The notes: generated by a model not told the origin, from the letters alone. Shown: positions 8,791 through 18,083, counted from the stretch's first letter. The stretch is 64,000 nt of DNA from an uncultured Rhodospirillales bacterium (GCA_903928895.1 CAIYSR010000161.1:1-64000); one strand, 5' to 3'. Program-made: numbers and translations.

Positions 8791-9987
8791 TCAGGGGTTG
8801 AAGGCGCGGAAGTTCGCGCCGGACTGGGCGAACGGCAGCACGATGGCGAGGAACTTCTGGTAGTCGGTGAAGGGCGAGTTCGAGACGTAGATCAGGTCGT
8901 TGCCGTGCATCGGAAAGGCATTGGCCAGGAACAGGGTGGCGGCGTTGGCGAAGTCGGCGCGATAGACCGTCGGCATCAGCACCGGCGCGTCGGCGGCGAT
9001 GGCGAGGCCGAGGCGGCGCAGCGTGTCGGAATGCTCGAAGCGGAAGAGGAACACCGCCGAGGGGTTGGCGCGGTCATCCTGCAACCCGCCGGCGCGCGCG
9101 ATCGCGTCGGCCATCGTCAGCGTGCGGTCCTCGAAGGGGAAGCGGCGGTTGAGCTGGGTGATGCTGGCACTCTGGCCGACCGCGCCGAGGGCGAGGAAGT
9201 AGCGCGGCTCGCGGGTGATGATGACGTTGTCGCCCTGCTGCAACTGCACGTTCTGGCGCGGGTCGTACAGCACGTCGCCGAGCAGCACCCTCTCGCTGCG
9301 CTGGGCGCGTTGCAGCGTGACCATGCTTTCGTAGCTCGGGAAGCGCGGCCCGCCGGCGCGCGCCACCGCGCCGAGCAGCCGCTCGCCGCCGGGATCGACG
9401 CCGAAGCGGACGGAGGAGGTGACATCGCCGGTCACGTTGATCGCCTGCGAACGGCGCTCCTGGATGGTGACGACGACCTGCGGCTCCAGCGCGCGGGTGC
9501 TGATGCGGGTCTCGATGGCGCGTTCGAGCTGCGCCGGGGTCAGGCCGACGGCGCGGATGGTGCCGCCGAACGGCACCGAGATGCTGCCTTCGCGGTTGAC
9601 CTGCTGGGTCGGCAGCTGGACGAAATTGCCCGGCCGCGCGCCGGGCTCGGCGGGGATGAACAGCCCGCCGCTCTGGGCCTCGAAAACGGTGGTGGCGATG
9701 ATGTCGCCGACCCCGATCCGCACGTCGCTCTCGGGGGCCGCCAGCACGCCGGGGCTGAACCCGGCGCCGTTGGGCTCGGCCGCAAGGCGGGCGACGTTTT
9801 CGGGATCGAGCGTCACCACGGCATAGGCCAGGCGCGGCTGCTGCACCGTGCCGGGATTGCCGGACTGCATCTGCGCGCCGTCCATCACATCGCCCATGCG
9901 CGGCCCGGCGGCGGGAAGGAAGCCGGCGCAGGCCGACAGCGACAGCACCCCGAGCAGGGCCGCGGCGCGCGTGGTCAGGCGCGGCAT
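8791..9987 (-). CDS. Polysaccharide export outer-membrane lipoprotein (Wza/GumB type)
   Basis: The protein is about 398 aa from the preferred ATG at 9987. It begins MPRLTTRAAALLGVLSLSAC, a good lipoprotein signal with lipobox LSAC at residue 20. A Poly_export domain follows (GVGDIIATTVFEAQSGG... REGSISVPFGGTIRAVG), then SLBB-type repeats (INVTGDVTSS and FLALGAVGQSASI). It would form the outer-membrane channel that partners the Wzc-like protein at 19251. The frame stays open upstream to ATGs at 10107 and 10131 across an 18-bp tandem repeat, so the start is uncertain. No clear ribosome-binding site marks any of the three. Confidence 0.85.
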   Translation of the reverse strand: MPRLTTRAAALLGVLSLSACAGFLPAAGPRMGDVMDGAQMQSGNPGTVQQPRLAYAVVTLDPENVARLAAEPNGAGFSPGVLAAPESDVRIGVGDIIATTVFEAQSGGLFIPAEPGARPGNFVQLPTQQVNREGSISVPFGGTIRAVGLTPAQLERAIETRISTRALEPQVVVTIQERRSQAINVTGDVTSSVRFGVDPGGERLLGAVARAGGPRFPSYESMVTLQRAQRSERVLLGDVLYDPRQNVQLQQGDNVIITREPRYFLALGAVGQSASITQLNRRFPFEDRTLTMADAIARAGGLQDDRANPSAVFLFRFEHSDTLRRLGLAIAADAPVLMPTVYRADFANAATLFLANAFPMHGNDLIYVSNSPFTDYQKFLAIVLPFAQSGANFRAFNP

Positions 9988-9989
9988 GC

Positions 9990-10083
9990 GGCGCGGCGCG
10001 GGCAGCATGCGCGGCGCGGGCAGCATGCGCGGCATTGGCAGCATCCGCGGCGCGGGCGGCAGGCGCGGCACGGGCAGCAGGCT
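9990..10083 (-). repeat. 18-bp tandem repeats before the export lipoprotein
   Basis: About five copies of an 18-bp unit (GCGGCGCGGGCAGCATGC-like on the + strand) lie just upstream of the preferred start of the Wza-type gene. If translated in frame they read as a MLPAPR hexapeptide repeat. They therefore provide several alternative in-frame ATGs and could vary in copy number. Confidence 0.6.
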
Positions 10084-10308
10084 GCTGGTCGGGGTGTGGC
10101 ATGGCATGGCTGGAGGGATCCCTATCTTCATGATGCCGCGGCGCGTTCGGTGCGGGGTCCTGGCAGAACGTGCGGGCCGGTGCCCGGTTGCGCCGGCGGA
10201 GGCGGGACTTTGCAATAAGGTTTCAAACCATATGCCGCGGACTTAAACCCGGATGAACCGGTTTTCCCCGATTGGTGTCGCCCTCAACGGGGAGTCAGGG
10301 GGGAGATG

Positions 10309-11286
10309 TCAGGCCGGGCGGTGCGAGCTGTGCCAGGCGGCGAGAAGCTCTGCCTCCTCGGCGGCGGTGAGGCCGGTGCTGGCGGCGGTGGCGCCCTGGG
10401 CCCAGGCCAGGGTGTCGCGGGCGGTCTCGGACAGGGGGCGGAAGGCCAGGCCGGCGGCGCAAGCCGGGGCGATGTCGCGGGTGTTGAAGCCGGCGAATTC
10501 AGGCAGCGGCAGCCACATCGGCAGGGCGCGGGGGCCGGACCAGCGCTTGACGTCGTGGGCTTCGAGGAAGGCCCGGTCGATCCAGGTGAAGCGGCACGGG
10601 GCCGCGCCGGTGCACGCGGCGAGGAATTGGGCGCGGGGGATGGCCGGGCCGGTGGCGTTGAAGGTGCCGGTCAGGCCGGTTTGCGCGGCCAGCACGATCC
10701 ATTGGGCGAGGTCGCGCACATCGACCAGCTGGACGGCGTCGTCGGGGCTGCCGCCGACCAGCACCTCGCCGCCGCGGGCAAGGCGGAGGGGCCAGTAGGT
10801 GAAGCGGCCGGTGGGGTCTTGCGGTCCGACGATCAGGCCGGCGCGGACGATGAACGCATCGGGCCCGACCGCCTGTTCGCAGGCGACCTTGGCGGGGCCG
10901 TAGGTTTCGGGGGTGCCGTGTTCGACCGCCCGGACGGTGGGGGCCAGGAGCGGGGCGGCTTCGGTTTGGCCGGGGGTGGCGTTGTCGGCGTAGACGCTGA
11001 GGGTGGAGATGAAGGTCCAGTGGGCGGCGCGGTGGCGCAGGGCGGCGATGGCGGTCCGGACCTGGCCGGGATGGCGGGATACGTCGATGACGGCGTCGAA
11101 GGTCTCGGCGGCGAGGGGCGCGAGGCCGTCCCGGGCGTCGCGATCGATCGGGATCAGCCGGGCACCTGGTGGAACGGCGCCGCTGATGCCGCGGGCGGCG
11201 CAGGTCACGTCGTGGCCCGACGCGAGGGCGTGGGTGGCGATGGCGCGACCGAGGAATTGGGTGCCGCCGAGGATCAGGAAGCGCAC
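10309..11286 (-). CDS. NAD-dependent epimerase/dehydratase family protein
   Basis: This 325 aa extended SDR-like protein begins MRFLILGGTQFLGRAIA, where GGTQFLG is the NAD(P)-binding glycine motif. FISTLSVYAD follows at about 90-99 and TYGPAKVACEQAV later, so the YxxxK pair is present. The C-terminal half resembles NAD-epimerases that act on nucleotide sugars and also chloroplast RNA-binding-type SDRs. The GTG start is preceded by AAGGTGA. It is placed between the export gene and the ParB-like gene, so conversion of a nucleotide sugar for the polymer is likely but unproven. Confidence 0.75.
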   Translation of the reverse strand: MRFLILGGTQFLGRAIATHALASGHDVTCAARGISGAVPPGARLIPIDRDARDGLAPLAAETFDAVIDVSRHPGQVRTAIAALRHRAAHWTFISTLSVYADNATPGQTEAAPLLAPTVRAVEHGTPETYGPAKVACEQAVGPDAFIVRAGLIVGPQDPTGRFTYWPLRLARGGEVLVGGSPDDAVQLVDVRDLAQWIVLAAQTGLTGTFNATGPAIPRAQFLAACTGAAPCRFTWIDRAFLEAHDVKRWSGPRALPMWLPLPEFAGFNTRDIAPACAAGLAFRPLSETARDTLAWAQGATAASTGLTAAEEAELLAAWHSSHRPA

Positions 11287-11704
11287 TTGGTCACCTTGCG
11301 GGCGCGGAGCTTCGGAAAAGCCAGGTGGCGGGAAGAGTCTTCTCCGACCTTTCCCATGTGCCCGGCCCAGGCGGGCATCTTGGGTGAAGGATAAGCCCGG
11401 TTTGCGGCGACGATCAATGCCCGCGGACCCGTGATCGCGCTGTTCGCCATGCGACCGGCGATTTGTTCGCCGTGGCTGACCGCCGCGGGCAGGGTCGGGG
11501 TGCGGAGGAAGCTGGCGCGGTGGTGGGCCCGGGCACGCAGGTGCAGCCGCACCGCGTTGGGGGGGCGACCGGCAGGAGTTTTGCGCCGCCAGCCGATGCG
11601 CCCTGGCAGGACTGACCTGGCTGGCAGCCTGATCGTGTATTTGTCGCCTTCGGCTTCCAGGGACGCGAAGATGGCATGGTCCGCTCGCATCCGGGAAATC
11701 CGGG
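11287..11704. other. 418-bp gap without a convincing gene
   Basis: A minus-strand frame starting at 11690 (MRADHAIFASLEAEGDKY) runs through this gap into the epimerase, but it soon loses protein-like character and has no ribosome-binding site. The gap likely carries the promoter of the epimerase-export-GH16 group on the minus strand. No clear hexamers were found. Confidence 0.4.
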
Positions 11705-12892
11705 TTAAACCCGGCGGCCGATGGGCGTGGCGAGGCGGAAGCGGCGCCAGGCTTCGAGCAGGGTGACGAGCTGGACCGTGGCCGGGGCCTTGCTGCCGCG
11801 CAGCAGCTGCATCGTGCCGCGCAGCGCCAGCACCGGATGGGTCGGGCGCATGTCGGCCCCGGTCTCGAGCGCCTCGAGGAAGCGCCGCGCCAGCGCCGGG
11901 TCCTGCCGCTCCATGACATAGGCGGCGTAGCCGAGCACCGAGGCGCGGCCGAACGGGTCCATCCGGCGGGCGAAGCCGCGCATCTGCAGCAGCCGCGGAT
12001 GGTTGGCGATGATCTGGTGGATCTCGGCCGCGGTCGCCTTGGCATTGGGCGTGGTGCCGTCGCGGCGCTCGTGGTGCCACAGCAGGTTGGCCATCGCATG
12101 GGCCAGCGCGCGGTCGCCGAAGGCCTCGGCCGGATCGCCGAGCACGGCGCCGCGGCGGGGGTGGGTGTCGTAGGTGGCGCCGGCGGCGGCGGCGAGGCCG
12201 CGCACCACCGCCACCTCCATCGACCGGCCCGACAGCACCACCGCCTCCAGCCGGTGCCGTCCGTTGAGCAGCGTGCCGTCGGCGGCGAAGCACAGCGGCT
12301 GGGCGTTGAACAGCCAGCGGCCCTGCGCCAGGTCGCGCGCCAGGGCTGCCACATGCTTGCGGCTGATCCGCCGCGCGGCACTGCCGCGGGCAAGCAGGGC
12401 GGCGGCGCGGGCGGGATCGACGGTCTCGATGCCGACCTCGATCGGCCCGGCCGGGCCCGGCGCCGGTGCGGCGGGATCCGCCCGGATCGGTTCGGCCCTG
12501 ATCGGGGGCGCGGTGGTGCGCCGGCGATGCTGGTCGATGGTATGGGCGACCTCGTCGTCGACCCGTTCGGCGATCACGGTGGTGAAGGCGGTGCCGGCCT
12601 CGAGGCAGGCGAACAGGCGTTGCGCGCCGTCGAGCAGCACGCCGCCGCGCGAGAAGATCAGCGGCATGCCGTTGAGCTGCCAGGCGCCGCTGCGCATGAT
12701 GGCGGCGTAGAGATGGACCTGGGCTTCGTGCCGCCGCGCGCCGCCGCCGTGGCGCACCAGCAGTTCGCGCGCATCGGCCGGCGCGATCTCGGCGACACGG
12801 CAGCTGCGCTCGGGATGGGGCGCGCCCGGCGCCTGGATCGCCGGCATCTCGGTGACCGCGTCGCCTTCACGCCTGCGCAATGGTTCCGACAT
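11705..12892 (-). CDS. Tandem ParB-like domain protein of unknown function
   Basis: This 395 aa protein contains two copies, about 122 residues apart, of a unit resembling the ParB/sulfiredoxin-like fold of phage and actinobacterial proteins. Copy 1 has IFSRGGVLLDGAQRLFACLE (80-99) and TIDQHRRRT (118-126). Copy 2 has CFAADGTLLNGRHRLEAVVL (201-220) and TYDTHPRRG (240-248). The usual motif is DGQHRL, so copy 2 is the better preserved. The C-terminal 150 residues are helical. The ATG at 12892 has GAGGAGC upstream; a longer frame to 13090 reads poorly. Function in an EPS locus is not known. It is divergent from the glycosyltransferase at 13095. Confidence 0.7.
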   Translation of the reverse strand: MSEPLRRREGDAVTEMPAIQAPGAPHPERSCRVAEIAPADARELLVRHGGGARRHEAQVHLYAAIMRSGAWQLNGMPLIFSRGGVLLDGAQRLFACLEAGTAFTTVIAERVDDEVAHTIDQHRRRTTAPPIRAEPIRADPAAPAPGPAGPIEVGIETVDPARAAALLARGSAARRISRKHVAALARDLAQGRWLFNAQPLCFAADGTLLNGRHRLEAVVLSGRSMEVAVVRGLAAAAGATYDTHPRRGAVLGDPAEAFGDRALAHAMANLLWHHERRDGTTPNAKATAAEIHQIIANHPRLLQMRGFARRMDPFGRASVLGYAAYVMERQDPALARRFLEALETGADMRPTHPVLALRGTMQLLRGSKAPATVQLVTLLEAWRRFRLATPIGRRV

Positions 12893-13094
12893 GCTCTCCA
12901 CGCTCCTCGCTGCGGTGCGGCACGCCGCGATGGCCGCGCCCGTAGCTGCAACGCAGCACGCGCCAATAGTTTGCGACCGCGCGCGCGAAATCTGCATGCG
13001 CCGTGCAGCGCAACCCGGGGCGCCGCGCAACCGCGGGCGCCGCCACACGCTGTCCTGTCCTGCCCCGCCGGGCGGCAACAGGAGTGCCAAGCCG

Positions 13095-14264
13095 ATGCGA
13101 CTGGTTTATCTGGTGCACGATCTCGACGATCCCGCGGTGGCGCGGCGGCTGGTGATGCTGCGCCACTGGCTCGACACCGCGCTGGTGATCGGGTTTCACC
13201 GCGGCCCCACCGCCCCGGCGCAGGTGGCGGGCTGGCCGACCCACGCAATCGGCCGCACCGCGGACGGGCGGCTCGGGCGGCGGGCGGCTTCGGTGCTGGG
13301 GGTGCGCGCCCGGCTCGGGCGGCTGGCCGGGCTGTTCGACGGCGTCGATGTGGTGATGGCGCGCCAGCTCGAAATGCTGGCGCTCGCGGTGCCGCTGCGC
13401 CGCCGCTTCGCCGCCGGCGCCATGCTCGCCTATGAATGCCTCGATGTGCATCGCCTGATGGTCGCGCCCGGCCTCGCCGGGCGGCTGCTGCGCGGCATCG
13501 AGGGGCGTCTGCTGCGCCGGACCGATCTCGTCATCGTCAGCGCCCTGCCTTTCGTGACCGCCTACCTGGCCCCGGTGCACCAGGACCGGCTGCCGCCGTT
13601 CTGCCTGATCGAGAACAAGGTGCTCGATGTCGAGACCGCGGCCCAGCTGCCGCCCGGCCCGCGCCCGGCCGGCCCGCCGTGGCGGATCGGCTGGTTCGGC
13701 GTGCTGCGCTGCCGCCGCAGCCTGGACCTGCTGGCGGCCCTGGCGGCCGCCCTGGCGGGGCAGGTCGAGGTCGAACTGCGCGGCCGCCCGGCCTATGCCG
13801 CGATCCCCGATTTCGACGCGCTGGTCGCCGCCGCCCCCGGGCTCAGCTTCCTCGGCCCCTACGACCGGCGGCGCGACCTGGCGCGGATCTACGGCGGCGT
13901 GCATTTCAGCTGGGCGATCGACTTCTACGAGGACGGCGCGAATTCGGCCTGGCTGCTGCCCAACCGGATCTACGAGGGCGGCCGGCACGGCGCGGTGCCG
14001 ATCGCGCGCGCCGCCGTCGAGACCGGGCGCTTTCTCGACGCGCTCGGCGTCGGGGTGCTGCTCGGCTTCACCGCCGCGGAGGATTTGCAGCGCTTTTTCA
14101 GTGCGCTGACGCCAGAAGGTTACGCCGAAGCGGCCGCGCGCCTGGCCGGCGTGCCGCACGCGGCCTGGGTCGAGGACGGGCAGGATGGCACGCGCCTGGC
14201 TGGGCTGCTGGGCGCGCCGGGCGCGGTCGGGACAAATCGCGGAGCCACTATCACGAATGCGTGA
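13095..14264 (+). CDS. GT4-like glycosyltransferase
   Basis: This 389 aa protein starts MRLVYLVHDLDDPAVARR, a GT-B N-terminal Rossmann beginning. It has AYECLDVHRL at about 113-122 and the C-terminal donor-domain region GWFGVLRCRRSLDLL and SFLGPYDRRRDLARIYGG. A GGAG box lies 14 bp before the ATG. It is the first gene of the rightward EPS block and is divergent from the ParB-like gene across about 200 bp. Family relatives transfer hexoses in EPS assembly; the sugar cannot be read from sequence. Confidence 0.8.
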   Translation: MRLVYLVHDLDDPAVARRLVMLRHWLDTALVIGFHRGPTAPAQVAGWPTHAIGRTADGRLGRRAASVLGVRARLGRLAGLFDGVDVVMARQLEMLALAVPLRRRFAAGAMLAYECLDVHRLMVAPGLAGRLLRGIEGRLLRRTDLVIVSALPFVTAYLAPVHQDRLPPFCLIENKVLDVETAAQLPPGPRPAGPPWRIGWFGVLRCRRSLDLLAALAAALAGQVEVELRGRPAYAAIPDFDALVAAAPGLSFLGPYDRRRDLARIYGGVHFSWAIDFYEDGANSAWLLPNRIYEGGRHGAVPIARAAVETGRFLDALGVGVLLGFTAAEDLQRFFSALTPEGYAEAAARLAGVPHAAWVEDGQDGTRLAGLLGAPGAVGTNRGATITNA

Positions 14265-14575
14265 TCGCCCGGCACCCGCCGCCGCCGCGGCGGAGCGGGC
14301 GGATTTACCTCCTGCGTATATTTCCACCGCCCGGCGGCGGCGAAAACATCAAAGAACGTATAAAACCACAATCAGCCCGTCCGATGACTTCGGGTTTCAT
14401 CGGAATATGCCGAAAATCAGAAAAATCTACAAACCGACGACCGAATATTTCGCAATTTATAGTACGCGCGGCCACGATACTTAAATGATCGGACGGCGTT
14501 TTTCATATCCGGGCGTTGAGGTGGTGATCCACAGCACCAGCAGTGGCAGCCATCTATATTTCAAGGGAGACCGTT
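14265..14575 (+). promoter_or_regulatory. AT-rich promoter region for the EPS assembly operon
   Basis: GC content drops between about 14340 and 14490, the usual sign of a promoter here. A TATAGT hexamer at 14458-14463 is a possible -10 box, but I see no good -35. It probably drives the sugar transferase-XRE-glycosyltransferase-Wzc series. No gene is evident in it. Confidence 0.4.
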
Positions 14576-15286
14576 TTGTCGGTTTCAATCCCCACCCTCG
14601 ACGGTTCTCTGGAGCATCATTCCGCCAAACCCATCGCGCATAATTTCGGGGCCTATGCGATGCCCCCGCCGGTGGGGCACTGGCTGAAGCGCGGCTTCGA
14701 CCTCGTCGCCGCCAGCGCGCTGCTCATCCTGCTGCTGCCGGTGCTGCCGCTGATCGCGCTCGCGGTCTGGCTCGATGGCGGCCCGGCGCTGTATCGCCAT
14801 GCCCGGGTGGGGTTCGGCGGCCGCGCCTTCGGCTGCCTGAAATACCGCACCATGGTGCCTGACGCCGACCAGCGCCTGGCGGCGCATCTGGCCACCGACC
14901 GGCAGGCCGCCGAGGAATGGGCGGCGCGGCGCAAGCTGAGCCGCGATCCGCGGGTGACCCGGGTCGGCGCGGTGCTCCGCGCCACCAGCCTCGACGAACT
15001 GCCGCAGCTCATCAACGTGCTGTCCGGCTCGATGAGCCTGGTCGGGCCGCGCCCGGTGGTGGCCGACGAACTGGCCGAGCACTACGACCGCGACGGCTGC
15101 GCCGCCTATCTCTCGTCGCGGCCGGGCATCACCGGGCTGTGGCAGGTCAGCGGCCGCAGCGGCACCTCCTACAGCGCGCGGGTCGAGTTCGACCGCGCCT
15201 ATGCCCGCACCTGGTCGCTCTGGCTCGACCTCAAGATCCTGCTGCGCACGATCCCCGCCGTGCTCGCCCGCCGCGGCGCGGTCTGA
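14576..15286 (+). CDS. Initiating sugar transferase (polyprenyl-phosphate hexose-1-phosphate transferase)
   Basis: This protein of about 236 aa has one N-terminal membrane segment (LLILLLPVLPLIALAVWL) followed by the bacterial sugar transferase domain: KYRTMV, the SRDPRVTRVGAVLRATSLDELPQ region, SLVGPRP and RPGITGLWQVSGRS. It belongs to the small PssY/ExoY type without the extra N-terminal helices. It loads the first sugar phosphate onto undecaprenyl phosphate. The TTG at 14576 is preferred because AAGGGAG lies six bases upstream; a GTG at 14543 would add eleven residues. Confidence 0.88.
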   Translation: MSVSIPTLDGSLEHHSAKPIAHNFGAYAMPPPVGHWLKRGFDLVAASALLILLLPVLPLIALAVWLDGGPALYRHARVGFGGRAFGCLKYRTMVPDADQRLAAHLATDRQAAEEWAARRKLSRDPRVTRVGAVLRATSLDELPQLINVLSGSMSLVGPRPVVADELAEHYDRDGCAAYLSSRPGITGLWQVSGRSGTSYSARVEFDRAYARTWSLWLDLKILLRTIPAVLARRGAV

Positions 15287-15291
15287 ACGCC

Positions 15292-15762
15292 ATGTCCACG
15301 CACAAGCAGCAGTCCCCGCGCGAGAACAAGCGCCTCCCCACCCCGATCGACCACGCCGTCGGCGTTCAGATCCGCTACCTCCGCCGCGCCGCCGGTCTGA
15401 CCTTGAAGGACCTCGGCCAGGCCATCGGCGTCAGCTGGGTGCAGTTCCAGCGCTACGAGACCGGCGTTTCGCGCGTCACCGCGAGCCGCCTGTTCGCCAT
15501 CAGCGACGCCCTCGGCGTGCGCGTCGACAGCCTCAATGTCGATCCCGGCGCGCCCCAGCTGCTGCCGCCGGCGCATTCGCGGCGGCACGAGAGCGCGGAG
15601 CTGGTGCGCGTGTTCAACTCCATCGCCGACGCCCACCACCGCCTCGCCATCATCGCCCTCGCCCATGCCATCGCCGCCAGCACGGCGCCGGCCAGCCCGG
15701 AACCACGCGCCGCGCTGCCGCCGCATGACGGCTTCGATATCGACGCCGAGCTGTCCTCGTGA
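15292..15762 (+). CDS. XRE-family HTH transcriptional regulator
   Basis: This 156 aa protein has an N-terminal helix-turn-helix at about residues 22-80: VGVQIRYLRRAAGLTLKDLG then IGVSWVQFQRYETGVSRVTA, a classic Cro/CI-type domain. The C-terminal 70 residues contain a helical segment and a disordered end. It lies five bases after the sugar transferase and overlaps the next gene by GTGA, so the regulator is embedded in the EPS operon. Feedback control of EPS genes is likely, but no operator was identified. Confidence 0.85.
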   Translation: MSTHKQQSPRENKRLPTPIDHAVGVQIRYLRRAAGLTLKDLGQAIGVSWVQFQRYETGVSRVTASRLFAISDALGVRVDSLNVDPGAPQLLPPAHSRRHESAELVRVFNSIADAHHRLAIIALAHAIAASTAPASPEPRAALPPHDGFDIDAELSS

Positions 15763-18083
15763 GCTCCGAGGTGGTGCGGCCCGGCCCGGCCTTGCCGCGG
15801 GTCAGCGTGATCGTGGCCAACTACAACGGCGCGCGCACCCTGGCCGACTGCCTCGCCTCCATCCTCGCCCAGTCGCTCGGCCAGATCGAGGTGCTGCTGA
15901 TCGATGACGCCTCCAATGACAACAGCCTCGCCATCGCCGCCGGCTTCGCCGTGCGCGACGACCGGCTCGGCATCCAGGTGCTGGCGCGCAACGCCGGCCC
16001 CGCGGCGGCGCGCAATGCGGGCCTGGCGGTGGCCCGCGGCGGCTGGATCGCCATCGTCGACAGCGACGACATCCTCCACCCCGACCGGCTGGCCCGGCTG
16101 GTGACCGCCGCCGAGGCCGCCGGGGCCGATCTCGTCGCCGACGACATGATGGTCTTCCGCGACGACCAAGAAGCCGCGCCGCACCGGCTGCTGCAAGGCG
16201 GGCTGGCGGCGGCGGCGTCGTGGATCACGCCGGCGCAGTATGTCCGCGCCAATTTGCTCTCCGGAAACGGCGTGGCGCTCGGCTATCTCAAGCCGGTGAT
16301 CCGCGCCGCGGCGCTGGCGGCCCATGCGGTGCGCTACGACGAGGGCCTGCGCATCGCCGAGGACTACGACCTGGTGCTGCGGCTGCTGGTGCGCGGCGCG
16401 CGGTTCCGCCTGGTGCCGGAACTGCTGTACTTCTATCGCCAGCATCCCGGCTCGATCTCCTACCGTCTGAACCCGGCCGCGCTGGCGGCGATGCTGGCCG
16501 CCGACGCCAGGTTCCGCGCCTGGGCGGGACCGGATGTGCTGGCGGGGCCGGAGGCGCTGAAGGGGCTGCGGGCCGGGCTCGACGCGCGGCTGCGCTCGAT
16601 CCGCACCGCCGCGGCGAGCGAGCGCGCGATCGCCGGCCTCAAGGCCCACCGCCCGCTGGCCGCCCTGGCGGTGCTGGCGCGCCACCCGACGGCGCTGCCG
16701 ATCCTGGCCCGGCTGCTGACGCCGGCCCGCCTGTTCGTCCGCCTTTCCGCTCGCCTGCGTGTGCCCAAGGCCGTTCCGCCGGTGGCCGCACGGCCGGTGG
16801 CCGCACGACCGGTGATCTGCATCCTTTCGCGCCAGCGGCTGGCGCAGGGCGCGAGCGGCAGCGCGGCCTATCTGCTCAGCCTGTGCACCGCGCTCAGCGC
16901 GATGGGCTTCGCGCTGCGCCTGATCTCCCCCTCGCCCGAGATGCTCGGCCGGGTGCCGGTGCTGCGCATCGCCGGTGACGGCGCGCTGTTCGAGCATGTC
17001 GCGGTGCGCGGCACCTGGCGCATCGGCGGGGTGCTGTTCGCGCGCGATCCGCTGGTCTATCTGCGCGCCGCCCTCGGCATCCTCGACCGCCTGGCGCGCC
17101 GTGCCGGGGTGCGGGCGCTGGCCGGACTGGCCCGCCCGGCGCCCTACGCCGTCGGCCTGCCATGGAGCGCCGAGGACGGGCTGTTCGTCGCCGCCGAGGC
17201 CGCCGGGCGGGCCGATCTGGTGCTCGCCGATTATTGTTTCCTGACCCCGGGCATTCCCTATGCGCTCGCCGCGCCCGGCACCTCGGCGGTGGTGATGCAT
17301 GACCTGTTCTCCAGCCGCCCGGCCCATTTCGCCGCGATCGGCGCCGCCGACAGCGTCGCCACGCTCGATGCCGCGCGCGAGGCCGTGCTGCTGGGCCAGG
17401 CCGGGCTGGTGATCGCCATCCAGCACGAGGAGGCCGCGGCGGTGCGGCGCATGCTGCCGGCCGGGCCCGATGTCGTGGTCGCGCCGATGGCGGTCGAGCC
17501 GGTGGCGGCGGCGCAGCCGGGCGAGGGCGGCGGACTGTTCTTCGTCGGCAGCGCGACCGAGCCGAACGTCGATGCGATGCGCTGGTTCCTGGCCGAGGTA
17601 TGGCCGCTGATCCGCGCCCGGCGCGGCGATGCCCGGCTCGTCGTGGCCGGATCGGTCTGCACTGCTTTGGCCGGCGCGACGCCGGAAGGCGTCCTGCTGC
17701 TCGGCCGCGTCGCCGACCTGGCCGGGCATTACCGCCGGGCCGATGTGGTGATCGCGCCGCTGCGGGTGGGCTCGGGGCTCAAGATCAAGCTGGTCGAGGC
17801 GCTGGCGCACGGCAAGCCGGTGGTGGCCACCCGGCTCACCGCCCAGGGCGTCACCGAACAGCTCGGCGGCAGCGTCGTGCTGGCCGACAGCGCCGCCGAT
17901 TTCGCCGAGGCGACGCTGGCGCTGCTCGCCGCCCCCGCGGCGCGCGCGTTCCAGGCGACGGCGGCGCTGGCAGTGGCGCGCGATCATTTCACCGCCCCGG
18001 CCGCCTATGGCGGCGTCATCGCCCATCTCCAGCGCCAGCACGCGAACGCCGGCGCAAGGCGGCTGGCGGGAGCGGCGGCATGA
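15759..18083 (+). CDS. Two-domain glycosyltransferase, GT2-GT4 fusion
   Basis: This 774 aa protein fuses a GT-A family 2 domain to a GT-B family 4 domain. The first (about 13-270) shows RVSVIVANYNGARTLADCLA, LLIDDASNDNS and the DxD region IVDSDDILHPDR (101-104). The second (about 345-770) shows GLFFVGSATEPNVDAMRWF, VADLAGHYRRADVVIAPLRV and GSGLKIKLVEALAHGKPVVA, typical of GT4 donor binding. The protein could add two successive sugars. The GTG start overlaps the XRE stop, and the stop overlaps the next ATG. Confidence 0.85.
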   Translation: MSSEVVRPGPALPRVSVIVANYNGARTLADCLASILAQSLGQIEVLLIDDASNDNSLAIAAGFAVRDDRLGIQVLARNAGPAAARNAGLAVARGGWIAIVDSDDILHPDRLARLVTAAEAAGADLVADDMMVFRDDQEAAPHRLLQGGLAAAASWITPAQYVRANLLSGNGVALGYLKPVIRAAALAAHAVRYDEGLRIAEDYDLVLRLLVRGARFRLVPELLYFYRQHPGSISYRLNPAALAAMLAADARFRAWAGPDVLAGPEALKGLRAGLDARLRSIRTAAASERAIAGLKAHRPLAALAVLARHPTALPILARLLTPARLFVRLSARLRVPKAVPPVAARPVAARPVICILSRQRLAQGASGSAAYLLSLCTALSAMGFALRLISPSPEMLGRVPVLRIAGDGALFEHVAVRGTWRIGGVLFARDPLVYLRAALGILDRLARRAGVRALAGLARPAPYAVGLPWSAEDGLFVAAEAAGRADLVLADYCFLTPGIPYALAAPGTSAVVMHDLFSSRPAHFAAIGAADSVATLDAAREAVLLGQAGLVIAIQHEEAAAVRRMLPAGPDVVVAPMAVEPVAAAQPGEGGGLFFVGSATEPNVDAMRWFLAEVWPLIRARRGDARLVVAGSVCTALAGATPEGVLLLGRVADLAGHYRRADVVIAPLRVGSGLKIKLVEALAHGKPVVATRLTAQGVTEQLGGSVVLADSAADFAEATLALLAAPAARAFQATAALAVARDHFTAPAAYGGVIAHLQRQHANAGARRLAGAAA

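Noticed and set aside
11274-11690. Minus-strand frame starting MRADHAIFASLEAEGDKY
   Set aside because: The first 20 residues look protein-like, but the rest does not, there is no ribosome-binding site, and the frame overlaps the epimerase start.
15453-18041. 862-codon open frame on the - strand
   Set aside because: It is opposite two clear glycosyltransferase domains and reads as low-complexity Arg/Gln/Gly. Antisense artefact of high GC.
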